A DNA stretch of 64,000 bases from positions 496,001-560,000 of the forward strand of contig CAVYWD010000003.1 of the NCBI GenBank assembly GCA_963772225.1, written 5' to 3'. Positions 26,247-35,901 of the stretch are shown in pieces; position 1 is the first letter of the stretch; the number at the start of each line of letters is the position of its first letter. The stretch is from CAVYWD01 sp963772225 (GTDB taxonomy: Bacteria > Myxococcota > Myxococcia > Myxococcales > UBA5297). The position numbers and the translations under genes are program-made. A model generated the notes under the pieces. That model ran no database searches and was not told the origin of the DNA. It saw only the letters and a list, made by a program, of their open reading frames with translations.

Positions 26247-29200
26247 CGGGACGGAGACCTCGCGCGCCCGGCCCGCGAGGAGCGGCTTCGCGGCCGCGGC
26301 GCTGGCGGCCGGCGCGCTCGCGTCCATCGCCTGCGCGGGCTCGGGCTCGGGCAATTCGGGCTCGGCCGCGGACGCCGCGCTTCATCCGGCAGACGCCTCA
26401 GCGCCCCGAGGCGATGCGGGGGCTTCTTCGGACGCCGGCGCCGCGCCCGACGCGGCGGTCCTCGACGCGGGTGGTGGAGCGGTCGCCGTCCGCATCGGGT
26501 CCGTCGCGCCGCGCCGCTGCCCGGTCGCGGGCGGAGTGGTAGTGGACCTTGCCGGCGCCGGCTTCCTCCAGGGCTTCGCCTCCAGCGCCACCGACGCCGA
26601 CGGGCAGACGCAGGTCTACTTCGGCGGGGTCGAGGCGACGAGCTTCCGCGTCATCGACGACGGCTCCCTGGAGGCGACCGCGCCGCCTCACGCCGCGGGC
26701 GCTGCCGACGTCGCTGTGGTGAACCCCAACGGCACGGCAACCTGCAAGGGCTGCTTCACCTACTTCCAGGAGCTCTCGCTCGACTCGCTTTCCCCCGAGC
26801 GCGGCCCGGTCGAGGGAGGCACGGTCCTGGAGCTGAAGGGCGCGGCGTTCGACAATGACCTCACCGTGCTCGTTGGCGGGCGCGCCTCTCCCCAGGTCCT
26901 GGTCGTCGACGGAGCGACGGCGCACGCCGTGGCCCCGCCGGGAGGCGGCCCGGGGCCGGTCGACGTGGTGGCCTTCTCGAAGAGCGGCGAAGGGGAGCTC
27001 CGGGGCGGCTTCACCTACTTCGAGGCCCCGCGGCTCGACGCGGTCGCGCCCCCGTTCGGCCCGCTCGCCGGCGGAACGCCCATCGCGCTCGCCGGCGCGG
27101 GCCTCTCGCAAGCGACGCAGGTGCTCGTCGGCGGCGCGGCAGCGAGCGCGTCGGCGCCGGACGGAGGGAGCCCCGCATTCGCCACGCCGCCCGGCGCGTC
27201 CCCGGGGCCGGTCGACGTGGCGGTCTCTACGCCCGACGGCTCGGACACGCTGCCGGGCGGATTCGTCTACCTCGACCCAGCGGCCTCGGCCCTCTCGGTC
27301 GCCGCCGTCGAGCCCAGGGGCGGCCCCGCGGCCGGCGGAAACACCGCGGCCATCGTCGGGGCCGGGCTCGCCGGAACCGCGCAGGTGCTCTTCGGCGCCT
27401 CCCCGGCGGAAATCCTCGGCGCGCCTGGCGCGAATTCACTGATGGTGAAGGTCCCCGCCGGGGCCGCCGGCGCGCGCGTCGACGTGTCGGTGCAGGACGG
27501 CTCCGGGGGCTCGGCCACGCTGGCCGGCGGGTACCGCTACGCGCTCATCGTCGCCTCGGTCTCGCCCTCGAGCGGCCCAGCCGCGGGCGGCGACCTCGTG
27601 GAGGTCTTGGGGGCCGGCTTCTCGCCCGGCCTCGAGGTGCTCTTCGGCGCGCTGCCGGCGACCTTTGTCGAGCTCGCCGACGCGGGGACGCTCCGGGTCC
27701 ACACGCCGCCCGGCGCGGGGCCGGTCGACGTCCTCGTGCGCGACCCGGCGGATCGGCTCGACCGCGCGGCGCTGGCGAGCGGGTACACCTTCGTCGAGGC
27801 GCTCTCCATCGCGCTGCTCTCGCCTTCGTCCGGGTCGATGGCCGGAGGCACCTTCGTCACCGCGCTGGGGCGGGGCTTTGCGCCGGGCATGGCGCTCTCG
27901 GTCGGCGGAGTGCCCCTGAAGGACCTGGTGATCGTCGACGCGCACACCGCGACCGGCCACACGCCGCCCGGGAGCGCGGGCTCGGTCGACGTCGCGGTGA
28001 AGAAGGGGAGCGAAGAGGACGTGGCGCCGCAGGCCTTCACCTACTTCGACCCGACCAACGCCGGCGGCGGCAGCTCCGGTGGGCCGCTCGACGGGGCGCT
28101 CAACGTCACGGTGCTCGATGGCTCCGGCGCCGCGTACGCGCAGCCGGTTCAAGGCGCGACCGTGATGCTGGGCACCGACCCGAACACGCTCTTCCAGGCG
28201 AGGACCGACCGGCGCGGCCAGGTGACCTTCTCCGGCCCCGACCTCTACGGCGCGCAGGAGGTGACGGTCTTCAAGGACGGCTGGCTCACCTTCACCGCGA
28301 GCCACCAGGTGGGCCAGAACCTGACCGTCTTCCTGAGCCCGCTTCAAGCAGACTCCGGCTCGCCGGACCTGGGCCTCGCCGGCGGCGGCGCGGGGAGCGG
28401 GCCGGCCCTGGTGAGCGGGCACGTCCTGGGCTTCAAGCTGCCGCGGGCGCTCGCGCCCAACGAGGTCGCGCAGGCGCGGGTCTTCGTGGCGACGACGTAC
28501 GCCTCGCTGTCCATCCCTACCGGCGACGGGCGGACCGCCAGTGGCGAGCGCTGGCTCGTCGAGCAGGACGGCGGCGGCTTTACCGTCTACGCCGGCCAGG
28601 GGCTGCACGCGCTCTATGCCGTGTTCGGCATCTACGACAAAGTGGCGCAGACGTTCTCGCCGCTGCTCATGGGCCTGCGCCGCGGCGTCCAAGCGGACCC
28701 GGCGAAGCCCGTCGCCAACCAGGACATCGTGCTCGACATGCACCTCGACCTGAGCGTGCCGGTGACCATCCTGAACCCCTTGACCGAGCCGGGGCCGGGA
28801 CTGCCGGCGGTGAACGACGCCTTCGCGTGGATGGACCTCGGTGGGCAGGGGCTCGTCCCCCTGGCGAGCGCCGCCGGCAGCGCCGCGCAGCTGACCCTGG
28901 CCGGGCTGCCTGAGCTCGACGGAAGCAGCCTCTTGTTCGCGAACCACGCCTCGCTCACCGCCGGGCTGCCCGAGAGCACCTGCTATCGAAAGCAGCTGGG
29001 CGACGTGAGCGCCGGCGTCACCATCGGGCCGATGCTCGGGATGATGCAGCTCCTGACCCCCGCGCGCGGCGAGCCGCTCCAGGGGACCTTGGCGTGGATG
29101 GTGGAGAGCGGGCCGGCGCCCGACCTCCTTCAGCTCTCGCTCGCGGTCTCGTCATCGACTGCCAGCGGAACGGTTTGGAGCGTCGTCCTGTCCGGGGCCG

Positions 29201-29388
29201 ACCGCTCCGTGGCGCTGCCGCCCCCGGTGCTCTCGGCCATCGAGGCAGCGGGGCCCGGCGCGCAGGTCTCGCTCGCCATGACCGCGGCGGAGCTCGCCCG
29301 GTTCGACGACGGGTACTGGAGCTTCGGCGACCTCTCCTCGTCGAATTGGATCGCCTGGAGCCAGATGTCGACGAGGATCTCGCAGTGA
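26236..29388 (+). CDS. Large lipoprotein with six IPT/TIG domains
   Basis: A 1050-aa lipoprotein (LASIAC). A low-complexity Asp-Ala-Gly linker follows the lipid anchor. From about residue 85 to 600 there are six IPT/TIG immunoglobulin-like repeats, each opening with a P-x-x-G-P-x-x-G-G block (LSPERGPVEGG, APPFGPLAGG, EPRGGPAAGG, SPSSGPAAGG, SPSSGSMAGG). A carboxypeptidase-regulatory-like module (VQGATVMLGTDPNTLF) and an unassigned C-terminal region complete it. It overlaps the upstream gene by 11 bp. It is probably a long extracellular stalk or adhesin. Confidence 0.8.
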   Translation: MSRSGTETSRARPARSGFAAAALAAGALASIACAGSGSGNSGSAADAALHPADASAPRGDAGASSDAGAAPDAAVLDAGGGAVAVRIGSVAPRRCPVAGGVVVDLAGAGFLQGFASSATDADGQTQVYFGGVEATSFRVIDDGSLEATAPPHAAGAADVAVVNPNGTATCKGCFTYFQELSLDSLSPERGPVEGGTVLELKGAAFDNDLTVLVGGRASPQVLVVDGATAHAVAPPGGGPGPVDVVAFSKSGEGELRGGFTYFEAPRLDAVAPPFGPLAGGTPIALAGAGLSQATQVLVGGAAASASAPDGGSPAFATPPGASPGPVDVAVSTPDGSDTLPGGFVYLDPAASALSVAAVEPRGGPAAGGNTAAIVGAGLAGTAQVLFGASPAEILGAPGANSLMVKVPAGAAGARVDVSVQDGSGGSATLAGGYRYALIVASVSPSSGPAAGGDLVEVLGAGFSPGLEVLFGALPATFVELADAGTLRVHTPPGAGPVDVLVRDPADRLDRAALASGYTFVEALSIALLSPSSGSMAGGTFVTALGRGFAPGMALSVGGVPLKDLVIVDAHTATGHTPPGSAGSVDVAVKKGSEEDVAPQAFTYFDPTNAGGGSSGGPLDGALNVTVLDGSGAAYAQPVQGATVMLGTDPNTLFQARTDRRGQVTFSGPDLYGAQEVTVFKDGWLTFTASHQVGQNLTVFLSPLQADSGSPDLGLAGGGAGSGPALVSGHVLGFKLPRALAPNEVAQARVFVATTYASLSIPTGDGRTASGERWLVEQDGGGFTVYAGQGLHALYAVFGIYDKVAQTFSPLLMGLRRGVQADPAKPVANQDIVLDMHLDLSVPVTILNPLTEPGPGLPAVNDAFAWMDLGGQGLVPLASAAGSAAQLTLAGLPELDGSSLLFANHASLTAGLPESTCYRKQLGDVSAGVTIGPMLGMMQLLTPARGEPLQGTLAWMVESGPAPDLLQLSLAVSSSTASGTVWSVVLSGADRSVALPPPVLSAIEAAGPGAQVSLAMTAAELARFDDGYWSFGDLSSSNWIAWSQMSTRISQ

Positions 29389-30608
29389 CGATTCGCCTCG
29401 CGAAAGGGATGCTCGCCGCCGCCGCGCTCTCTGCGGTCTTAGGCCTCGGCTGCTCGAAACGGAGCTCGGGGAGCGCGGGGAGCTCGGGCTGCGGCAAGGA
29501 CTCGGACTGCGGCGACCCCGCGGCGTTCCGCTGCGATGCGGCGACCGGCGCCTGCCTGTGCCGAACGAGCCAAGGCTGCAGCGCCGGGGAGATCTGCAAC
29601 GACCTCGGCTACTGCCAGTCCCACGTCGGCTGCAGCGACAACTCCGACTGCCCCACGGGCTTCTTGTGCGACTCGACCGCGAGCGCCTGCATAGCGGTGG
29701 GCCGCTGCGCGAACGACCTGCAGTGCAGCCTGGGCCAGGTGTGCGACCCTTCGACGAAGACCTGCCTCGCGGGCTGCAAGAGCGCCGGCGACTGTGGGCA
29801 GCGCGCGGTGTGCCTCTGCGCTGGGGGCGGCGACGGCGGGGCGGGGCAGGTGCCGTGTCAGTGCGACGCGCTCGACGCCGAGGGCCGCGTGAGCTGTCCT
29901 GTGGGCCAGTGCTCGACCACCACCTGCGCGAGCGACAGCGACTGCGCCTACGGCCAAAGGTGCCGGGCGGCGGCCGACGGCGGTCTGCCGGCGTGCGCCT
30001 CCGACTACGACCCCTCGCTGCGCCCGTACTGCGACAACTGCGTCTGGAGCCAGGAGCAAGACACGTGCGGCTCCGGCCCGAACTTCTGCCTGTACTCCAC
30101 GTACACGCAATCGAACTACTGCGGCGTCGACTGCTCGCAGGGGCAAGGATGCGCCGAGGGCTACGAGTGCAAGGACGTGATCGTCGTCTACCGACGGACG
30201 CTCTGCACGTCCACGGACCAGTGCGCGGGCGCCGACTTTCGCTCGAGCCAGACGTGCTCCAAAGACAGCGACTGCCCGCTCAATGGCCTCTGCAGCGCCG
30301 ACGGCTTCTGCTATGGCCGGTGCACGCCGCACGAGGGAGCGAACCAGAGCTTCTGCGCCTGCGTGGTCGACGACGACTGCGTCCAGGACAGCTGCGAGCC
30401 GACCACGCGGACGTGCACCATCTCCAAAAGGCCCTGCGACCTGTACGGCAACGGATGCGCGCAGAAGATCCGCTGCGTCGATTTCGGCGGCCAGGGGGGC
30501 TGCGTCATCGGCCAGAACTGCAAGCCGCTGGAGGGGCTCACCTGCGCCGGCGTGCGGCCCCCCCTGGGGACCGCGCCGAGTGCCGCGCTTGATCGGCCGC
30601 GGAACTGA
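29385..30608 (+). CDS. Cys-rich lipoprotein
   Basis: A 407-aa lipoprotein with lipobox LGLGC and about 60 cysteines. These are arranged in repeats such as CGKDSDCGD, CSDNSDCPTGFLCD, CANDLQCSLGQVC and CSKDSDCPLNGLC, the same C-x-x-D-x-D-C module as in the gene at 24762. Extensive disulfide bonding outside the cytoplasm is expected. The GTG start at 29385 overlaps the preceding TGA by 4 bp. It is the last gene of the operon. No MYXO-CTERM sorting tail is present. Confidence 0.75.
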   Translation: MTIRLAKGMLAAAALSAVLGLGCSKRSSGSAGSSGCGKDSDCGDPAAFRCDAATGACLCRTSQGCSAGEICNDLGYCQSHVGCSDNSDCPTGFLCDSTASACIAVGRCANDLQCSLGQVCDPSTKTCLAGCKSAGDCGQRAVCLCAGGGDGGAGQVPCQCDALDAEGRVSCPVGQCSTTTCASDSDCAYGQRCRAAADGGLPACASDYDPSLRPYCDNCVWSQEQDTCGSGPNFCLYSTYTQSNYCGVDCSQGQGCAEGYECKDVIVVYRRTLCTSTDQCAGADFRSSQTCSKDSDCPLNGLCSADGFCYGRCTPHEGANQSFCACVVDDDCVQDSCEPTTRTCTISKRPCDLYGNGCAQKIRCVDFGGQGGCVIGQNCKPLEGLTCAGVRPPLGTAPSAALDRPRN

Positions 30609-30666
30609 CGATATCCAAAGTGCCGCCTGCCCGGGCCGGGCTGGCCTCTGCGCTTCGAGGTGATCC

Positions 30667-31086
30667 ATGCCGCTCTGGTCGAGGCTTTACAACACCGTCT
30701 GGCTCGCCTTCCTCGCGAGCGTCCTTCTCCCGCGGTGGCTGGGCCCTAAGGTCGGCTCGGCGCTCCACGCCCTGGTCGGGCTCGGCGTTCTGGCGATGAC
30801 CTTCAGCAACGCGCGGCGCCTGGCGGCGGTGCCCGCCCCCGAGCGGCTGAAGCGGATCAGCAAGGTCACCGCCCTGATCGCCGCGTTCCAAGCGGGGTGT
30901 GGGCTGGCGTTGGGCGCGGTGACTCACCTCTTCCCTGCGCTGCCGGTGGTCGGCTCGGTTCTCCACGGCGCCCACGTCGTCTGCGCTTTGGCCATCCTGG
31001 CTCAGGCGGCCTCGGTCGCGACGGGCCACGATATGTGGGAGGAGAAGGAGCTCGGCGGCTCGCCGCCGTCAGGGGGCGCGGCCTGA
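30667..31086 (+). CDS. Small integral membrane protein, unknown
   Basis: A 139-aa protein with about four hydrophobic segments, for example ALHALVGLGVLAMTFSNA and HGAHVVCALAILAQAAS. It has a strong GAGGTGATCC Shine-Dalgarno. The C-terminus is short, polar and Gly/Ser-rich. The family is not recognised. It is separate from the lipoprotein operon by about 60 bp. Confidence 0.6.
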   Translation: MPLWSRLYNTVWLAFLASVLLPRWLGPKVGSALHALVGLGVLAMTFSNARRLAAVPAPERLKRISKVTALIAAFQAGCGLALGAVTHLFPALPVVGSVLHGAHVVCALAILAQAASVATGHDMWEEKELGGSPPSGGAA

Positions 31087-31152
31087 GCTTCGAGCCGGGG
31101 CGAGCCTCGAGCCTGCCCCGCCGCGCGTGAGCGAAAGTGGCCTTGCTGCGGG

Positions 31153-31323
31153 CTACTTCGAATGGCTCCAGAGCGGATCCCAATACTTCTGCTTCATCTC
31201 CGCGGCCTTTTTGGGGTCGTCGATGATGAAGCCGAACTCCGCGAGCTGCATGTACGCATCGAACTTCCCGCGATCGGCCATTCCTCCCGGGTAGAGGTTC
31301 TGCGAGCAAAGGGTGAAGGCTCC
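31153..31323 (-). pseudogene. C-terminal remnant of an unidentified gene
   Basis: A minus-strand frame between two stops (31324-31326 and 31153-31155) encodes a protein-like stretch, CSQNLYPGGMADRGKFDAYM then LAEFGFIIDDPKKAAEMKQK and a WDPLWSHSK end. The composition is unlike the surrounding GC-rich shadows. The 5' part is missing. The ATG inside it has GGGAGGA directly adjacent, too close to act normally. It may be a decayed gene end. The rest of 31087-31485 shows nothing else supported. Confidence 0.35.
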
Positions 31324-31485
31324 CTACGCAAGGAGCCGCGCGATCACGCGGGCCGTTTTTTCGGAGGTGCGCCCGGGCGCGGCTTGCCGCTCTGGGGTGC
31401 GGCCCTCATCGTGACGCTTCGGGGAGGGCGCCGCGCCGGCGCCAACGCCGGCCGCGAGGGGCGAAGGAGCGCAAAGGCGCGCCGC

Positions 31486-33516
31486 ATGCCGGAGCACCCT
31501 TCAGAGCCCTCGACCGGCCCCGAAGCCCAACCGCGAGGATCGCCCCGGGCGCCGAGGACCCGGCGCGCGCGGGTCCGGGCCCTGCTCTTCGGCGCCCCGC
31601 GCGACCTGAAGGACCCCAGGACCTATCACCAGATCTCCCTGGTCGCGTTCCTGGCCTGGGTCGGCCTGGGCGCCGACGGCCTCTCGTCCTCCTCCTATGG
31701 CCCCGAGGAGGCCTTCAAGGCGCTGGGGCCGCACCACTCGCTCGCCGTCGGCCTCGCGTTGGCGACGGCGCTGACGGTCTTCATCATTAGCTATGCTTAT
31801 TCACGAATCATCGAGCAATTCCCGTTCGGCGGCGGCGGCTACATCGTGGCGAGCCGGCTGTTGGGCCCGCTCTTCGGCGTGGTCTCCGGGTGCGCGCTCC
31901 TCGTGGACTACGTGCTCACCATCACCACCTCCATCGCCGCCGGGACCGACGCGCTCTTCAGCGTCCTGCCGGCGCCCTGGTTGCCCTCGAAGCTCACCGC
32001 CGAGTTCGGCGCCGTCGCCCTGATGATGCTGCTCAACCTGCGCGGCGTGCGCGAGTCGGTGACGCTGCTCATGCCCATCTTCGTGCTCTTCCTGGCGACG
32101 CACGCCGTGCTCATCCTCGGCACGGTCGGCTCGAGGCTCTTCGAGCTCCCGGACATCGGCCGCGAAGCGCACCGCGACTTCTCTGCCGGGCTCGCGACTC
32201 TCGGCGCGTTGGGCCTGGGCCGGCTGTTTCTCCATGCCTACTCCATGGGCGCGGGCACCTACACCGGCATCGAGGCGGTCTCCAACGGCCTGCAGATCAT
32301 GCGCGAGCCCAAGGTGGAGACGGCCAAAAGGACCATGGTCTACATGGCGGTCAGCCTGGCGCTGACGGCGGGCGGCATCACGCTCTGCTACCTGCTGGTG
32401 CACGCGGCGCCTTCGCCGGGCAAGACCATGAACGCGGTGCTCGCCGAGGCCTTCGCCGGTCGCGCGGGCGCGGCCGGGCGGCTCTTCGTGCTGGTCACGC
32501 TCGTCGCCGAGGCGGCGCTCCTCTTGGTCGCGGCGCAGACCGGGTTCATCGACGGGCCGCGGGTGATGGCCAACATGGCGAACGACTCGTGGCTGCCGCG
32601 CCGCTTCGGCCAGCTCTCGGACCGGCTGGTCATCCAGGACGGGGTGCTGCTCATCTCCACCGCGTCGGCGCTGGTGCTCCTCTACACCGGCGGCGCCACG
32701 AGCACGCTGGTGCTCATGTACGCCATCAACGTCTTCGTCACCTTCTCGCTCTCGGAGCTCGGCATGATGCGCTTCTGGTGGCGCGGCCGCGCCTCGCACT
32801 CGGGCTGGATGCGGCACATGAGCGTGCACGTGACCGGCTTCGTCCTGTGCGCGGGCATCCTGGTGGTGAACGTGAGCCTCAAGTTTCGCGAGGGCGCCTG
32901 GGTGACGCTGGCGTCGACCTCGCTGCTCGTGGGGCTCTGCACGCAGATCCAGCGGCACTACCGCGGCGTGCAGAAGAACCTCTCGCGCCTCGACGAGATC
33001 ATGCAGGGGCTCCCGGAGCACCCGCCGGACCGCTCTTTGGCGGTCGACCCGAAGCAGACGACCGCAGTGATGCTGGTCGGCAACTACGGCGGGCTGGGCA
33101 TCCACGCGCTCCTGAACGTGCAGCGGCTTTTCCCCGGCCACTTCAAGAACTTCGTCTTCGTCAGCGCCGGCGTCATCGACGCCGCGCGGATGAAGGGCGT
33201 GGAGGAGGTCGACCGCGTGCGGGCCGAGACGCGCGCGGCCTGCGAGCGCTACGTCGCGCTCGCGCAGCGCCTGGGCCTCGCGGCAGCGTATCGGATGTCG
33301 GTGGGCACCGAGGCGGTGGCCGAAGCGGAGCGGCTCTGCCTGGAGGTCGCCCGCGAGTTCCCGCGCTCGGTGTTTTTCGCCGGGAAGCTCATCTTCCAGC
33401 GCGAGGGGTTCTTTCAGCGCCTCCTGCACAATGAAACCGGGCTGCAGCTACAACGTCGCTTGCAGTTCGCGGGGCTGAGCACCATGGTGCTCCCGGTCCG
33501 CGTGCTGGAGGGCTGA
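31486..33516 (+). CDS. APC superfamily amino-acid permease
   Basis: A 676-aa membrane protein. After a basic N-terminal segment come roughly twelve transmembrane helices (residues about 55-510), beginning VAFLAWVGLGADGLSSSSYG, with ISYAYSRIIEQFPFGGGGYI and GTYTGIEAVSNGLQIM as family-like motifs. A soluble C-terminal region of about 150 aa follows, including TAVMLVGNYGGLGIHALLNV. The substrate is unknown. The longer in-frame extension to 31162 has shadow-like composition, so ATG 31486 was chosen, though its Shine-Dalgarno (AAGGAG) is far away. Confidence 0.75.
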   Translation: MPEHPSEPSTGPEAQPRGSPRAPRTRRARVRALLFGAPRDLKDPRTYHQISLVAFLAWVGLGADGLSSSSYGPEEAFKALGPHHSLAVGLALATALTVFIISYAYSRIIEQFPFGGGGYIVASRLLGPLFGVVSGCALLVDYVLTITTSIAAGTDALFSVLPAPWLPSKLTAEFGAVALMMLLNLRGVRESVTLLMPIFVLFLATHAVLILGTVGSRLFELPDIGREAHRDFSAGLATLGALGLGRLFLHAYSMGAGTYTGIEAVSNGLQIMREPKVETAKRTMVYMAVSLALTAGGITLCYLLVHAAPSPGKTMNAVLAEAFAGRAGAAGRLFVLVTLVAEAALLLVAAQTGFIDGPRVMANMANDSWLPRRFGQLSDRLVIQDGVLLISTASALVLLYTGGATSTLVLMYAINVFVTFSLSELGMMRFWWRGRASHSGWMRHMSVHVTGFVLCAGILVVNVSLKFREGAWVTLASTSLLVGLCTQIQRHYRGVQKNLSRLDEIMQGLPEHPPDRSLAVDPKQTTAVMLVGNYGGLGIHALLNVQRLFPGHFKNFVFVSAGVIDAARMKGVEEVDRVRAETRAACERYVALAQRLGLAAAYRMSVGTEAVAEAERLCLEVAREFPRSVFFAGKLIFQREGFFQRLLHNETGLQLQRRLQFAGLSTMVLPVRVLEG

Positions 33517-33657
33517 CGACGGCGGGCGGCCGGCGATTGTTTTGGAGGCTGCAGTTCGCCGCTCTGCGCGGGAAGCGGGCCGCACTTCGGCTGTTCCAGA
33601 GCGGGTGGACTGTTATTCTCCCCGCGCCCACTTTCACTTCTAATGAGGAGATCCCCC

Positions 33658-34239
33658 GTGAGACCCATGAACTTCGCTTACCTTGCAGCCGCTGGACTGG
33701 CCGCTGCGGGGTGCGCCCACAATCAACCCGCGCCCGCGGAGGAGCCCAAGGCCGCGCCCGCGCCCGTCGCGGCGGCGCTCCCGCCCGCGCCGGTGAAGGA
33801 GGTGGAGCCCCCGAGCTGCGTCTCCGACCGCGACTGCCGCGACGGAAGCCTCTGCCTGAGCAGCCGCTGCGCTGCCATCACCGCGGATACGCCGGAGTGC
33901 ACCGCTCTGCGCGTCCACTTCGACTTCGACTCGACCCTCCTGCGCTCGGAAGACCGGCCCGGCCTGGAGCGGATCGCCCGGTGCCTGAGGGCGGCGCAGG
34001 CGCTGCGGGTCACCATCGAGGGCAACGCCGACGAGCGGGGCACCGAAGAGTACAACCTGCAGCTCGGCCAGAAGCGCGCGGTGGAGGTCGAGCGGTATCT
34101 CGTGACGCTGGGCGCGTCGGATTCGCAGCTCCAGACCATCAGCTACGGGTTCGAGAAGCCCATCTGCAGCGAGCACAACGAGATTTGCTGGTCGAAGAAT
34201 CGGCGGGCGGGCCTGACGCCCGCGGGGCTGGGGCAGTAG
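33658..34239 (+). CDS. Pal-like OmpA-family lipoprotein
   Basis: A 193-aa lipoprotein (lipobox AAAGC, then AHNQPAPAEEPK). A Pro/Ala linker and a short Cys module (CVSDRDCRDGSLC) precede an OmpA C-terminal peptidoglycan-binding domain with LRVHFDFDS and IEGNADERGTEEYNLQLGQK. Pal-type proteins tether the outer membrane to peptidoglycan. GTG 33658 is preceded by GAGGAG at 7 nt, so it was preferred over ATG 33643, which overlaps that site. Confidence 0.85.
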   Translation: MRPMNFAYLAAAGLAAAGCAHNQPAPAEEPKAAPAPVAAALPPAPVKEVEPPSCVSDRDCRDGSLCLSSRCAAITADTPECTALRVHFDFDSTLLRSEDRPGLERIARCLRAAQALRVTIEGNADERGTEEYNLQLGQKRAVEVERYLVTLGASDSQLQTISYGFEKPICSEHNEICWSKNRRAGLTPAGLGQ

Positions 34240-34262
34240 ACGTCGAGGCGAATGCAGGCGAG

Positions 34263-34288
34263 CGCGGGAGGCCGAGAGGTCTCCCGCG
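34263..34288. terminator. Hairpin between convergent genes
   Basis: CGCGGGAG (34263-34270) pairs with CTCCCGCG (34281-34288) around a 10-nt loop, shortly after the Pal-like gene and before the end of the leftward gene. There is no T-run, so terminator activity is uncertain. Confidence 0.35.
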
Positions 34289-34414
34289 ATTGGGCGCGCC
34301 GGGCGGGGGGATGAGAACGGCCGGCGCCGCACGGTTCTCCTCGAAGCCGATGGCGCCGCCGGGGATGGAGATTCGCGGGAGCCGCGTCAAGCCGCCCGGG
34401 TGCCACGCCGTTCC

Positions 34415-34783
34415 TCAGAGGCACTCGACGCTCCCCGGGGCCGAGCGCAAGAACGCGATGATCCGCTCCAGCTCCTCGGGCGTGAGGTTGTGCTCCTTCC
34501 ACGGCTCCTCGTAGTCGGCGCCGTCGTCGGGCGCGTTGCCGTCGCAGACCAGCCGCTCCCCATTGCGGAGCCGGGTGAGGACGCTCTGCTCCAGGTAGCT
34601 CGCCAGGGTCCCGACCTGCGCGGGATCGAGCGCGCCTCCGGCGTTGTAGCGCTTGGGCGCCCAGACCGTGCCAGGGAGGATTCGGGCTTCGGTCACGAGG
34701 TCGTGGATGACGCCCCAGCTCCACACCGCGACCTTCACGCTCTGCCCGCGTTCGTCTTCGAGGAGGATGCTCATGGGCGCCAT
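34415..34783 (-). CDS. Hypothetical protein
   Basis: A 122-aa protein starting MAPMSILLEDERGQ, with a VKVAVWSWGVIHDLV segment. Its last 40 residues include NLTPEELERIIAFLRSA and a near-terminal Cys. No signal peptide is apparent. A heme-type or other cofactor motif is not visible. An ATG at 34774 is an alternative start. I do not recognise the family. Confidence 0.55.
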   Translation of the reverse strand: MAPMSILLEDERGQSVKVAVWSWGVIHDLVTEARILPGTVWAPKRYNAGGALDPAQVGTLASYLEQSVLTRLRNGERLVCDGNAPDDGADYEEPWKEHNLTPEELERIIAFLRSAPGSVECL

Positions 34784-34958
34784 CGTAGCGTCGGCGCCCC
34801 GGGTTCGCTTCAAAATGACGGCTCGCCGGCTCGGGGCGCTTGGCCTCGCGCCTACCTTCGGCGGCCGCGCCCGCTGGAGGCTGGTCGCCGTCCAGCTTTG
34901 CGTCGACCCCGCCTTGCGCAGAGCGGGCCCGAGAGGCGCGACCGGGTGCGGCGTCGGA

Positions 34959-35753
34959 TCAGGGCGCCGCCTCCACCATCCCGCCGAGCTCCAGGACGCG
35001 CGTCGGGCCGTCGCCGCGCAGCACGATGACCCCTGCTCCGCTGAAGGCGATGCGCTCCTCCGGGCCGTCGGCCGCGCCGACCGAGCGGTCGATCTCCACG
35101 AAGAGCCCGCGCTCGGGGTCGGAATAGAGCTCGGCGACGAGCCGCGGGTTCACGGTGCTGGTCACCTGGGCGGTCAGCCCGGCCATGTTGAGCGTGGTGA
35201 ATCGGTGGCCGACGACGGCCTTGGCGCCCGGCGCGCCGGCGGGGTCGTCCTCTTCCTCGATGTACGACGACCGGCCGGCGGGAAAGGCCTTGCGGAGGTC
35301 CTGCGCGCTGAAGCCGGGCGAGGGGAGGGTGTGGACTTGCTCCACTGGGCGCTCGAGCGACAGGGCGCGCTGCCGGACGAGCTTTCTGAAAGCGGCAATC
35401 GCTTGGGGCCGGAACTTGCTGCTTCGAAGCCTCGAGTGCGTCAAGAAGCTTTCGTAGGCCTGCAGCGTGTCGGCGGCCTCGGCCTCTTGCCAGCGCCGCT
35501 TGTCGTCCTCGGGCCTCTTCTTGAGGCGCTCATCGCGCGGGCGCTCTTTGGCCTCCAGCCGCGCCAGGGCCTTCTCCGCCTGTGGCCGGAATTCGCTGTT
35601 CGGGTGATCGCGCAGGAAGTCGCGATACGCGGCCGGTGTGTTGATTTGTCTCGCCCACTCGTAGTCCGAGCGCGCCGTGGCGCAGGCGACAAAGAGCGCG
35701 CAAGCGCCGAGGAACAGAGCGCGAGACAGCCCGATGGCCATTGGCACTGGCAT
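34959..35753 (-). CDS. Lipoprotein of unknown function
   Basis: A 264-aa lipoprotein with signal peptide MPVPMAIGLSRALFLGACAL and lipobox FVAC. The first half has repeat-like helical segments (AAYRDFLRDHPNSEFRPQAE and AYESFLTHSRLRSSKFRPQA), which resemble tetratricopeptide-type or outer-membrane-assembly-like helices. The C-terminal half is beta-rich. The position of the signal peptide decided the start. Function is unknown. Confidence 0.65.
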   Translation of the reverse strand: MPVPMAIGLSRALFLGACALFVACATARSDYEWARQINTPAAYRDFLRDHPNSEFRPQAEKALARLEAKERPRDERLKKRPEDDKRRWQEAEAADTLQAYESFLTHSRLRSSKFRPQAIAAFRKLVRQRALSLERPVEQVHTLPSPGFSAQDLRKAFPAGRSSYIEEEDDPAGAPGAKAVVGHRFTTLNMAGLTAQVTSTVNPRLVAELYSDPERGLFVEIDRSVGAADGPEERIAFSGAGVIVLRGDGPTRVLELGGMVEAAP

Positions 35754-35901
35754 GAGGTTTTCGCCGTGGCGAACTGAAGTTCGCCGACGGCTCGCGTCCA
35801 GCGTGAAACGCCGGGCCGCGGCCGTCAATGCCCGATGCCGTGCTGGCGGCCGCCGGAGGAGCTTTTCGACACTCGCGCTCTTGGCGGCAGCGAAATGGAG
35901 G

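Noticed and set aside
24762..30608. MYXO-CTERM sorting signal on the Cys-rich proteins
   Set aside because: The C-termini have no Cys plus hydrophobic segment plus Arg cluster; these proteins are anchored by an N-terminal lipobox.
31162..31485. N-terminal extension of the APC permease
   Set aside because: In frame, but composition is unlike a membrane protein start and it runs across a minus-strand gene remnant.
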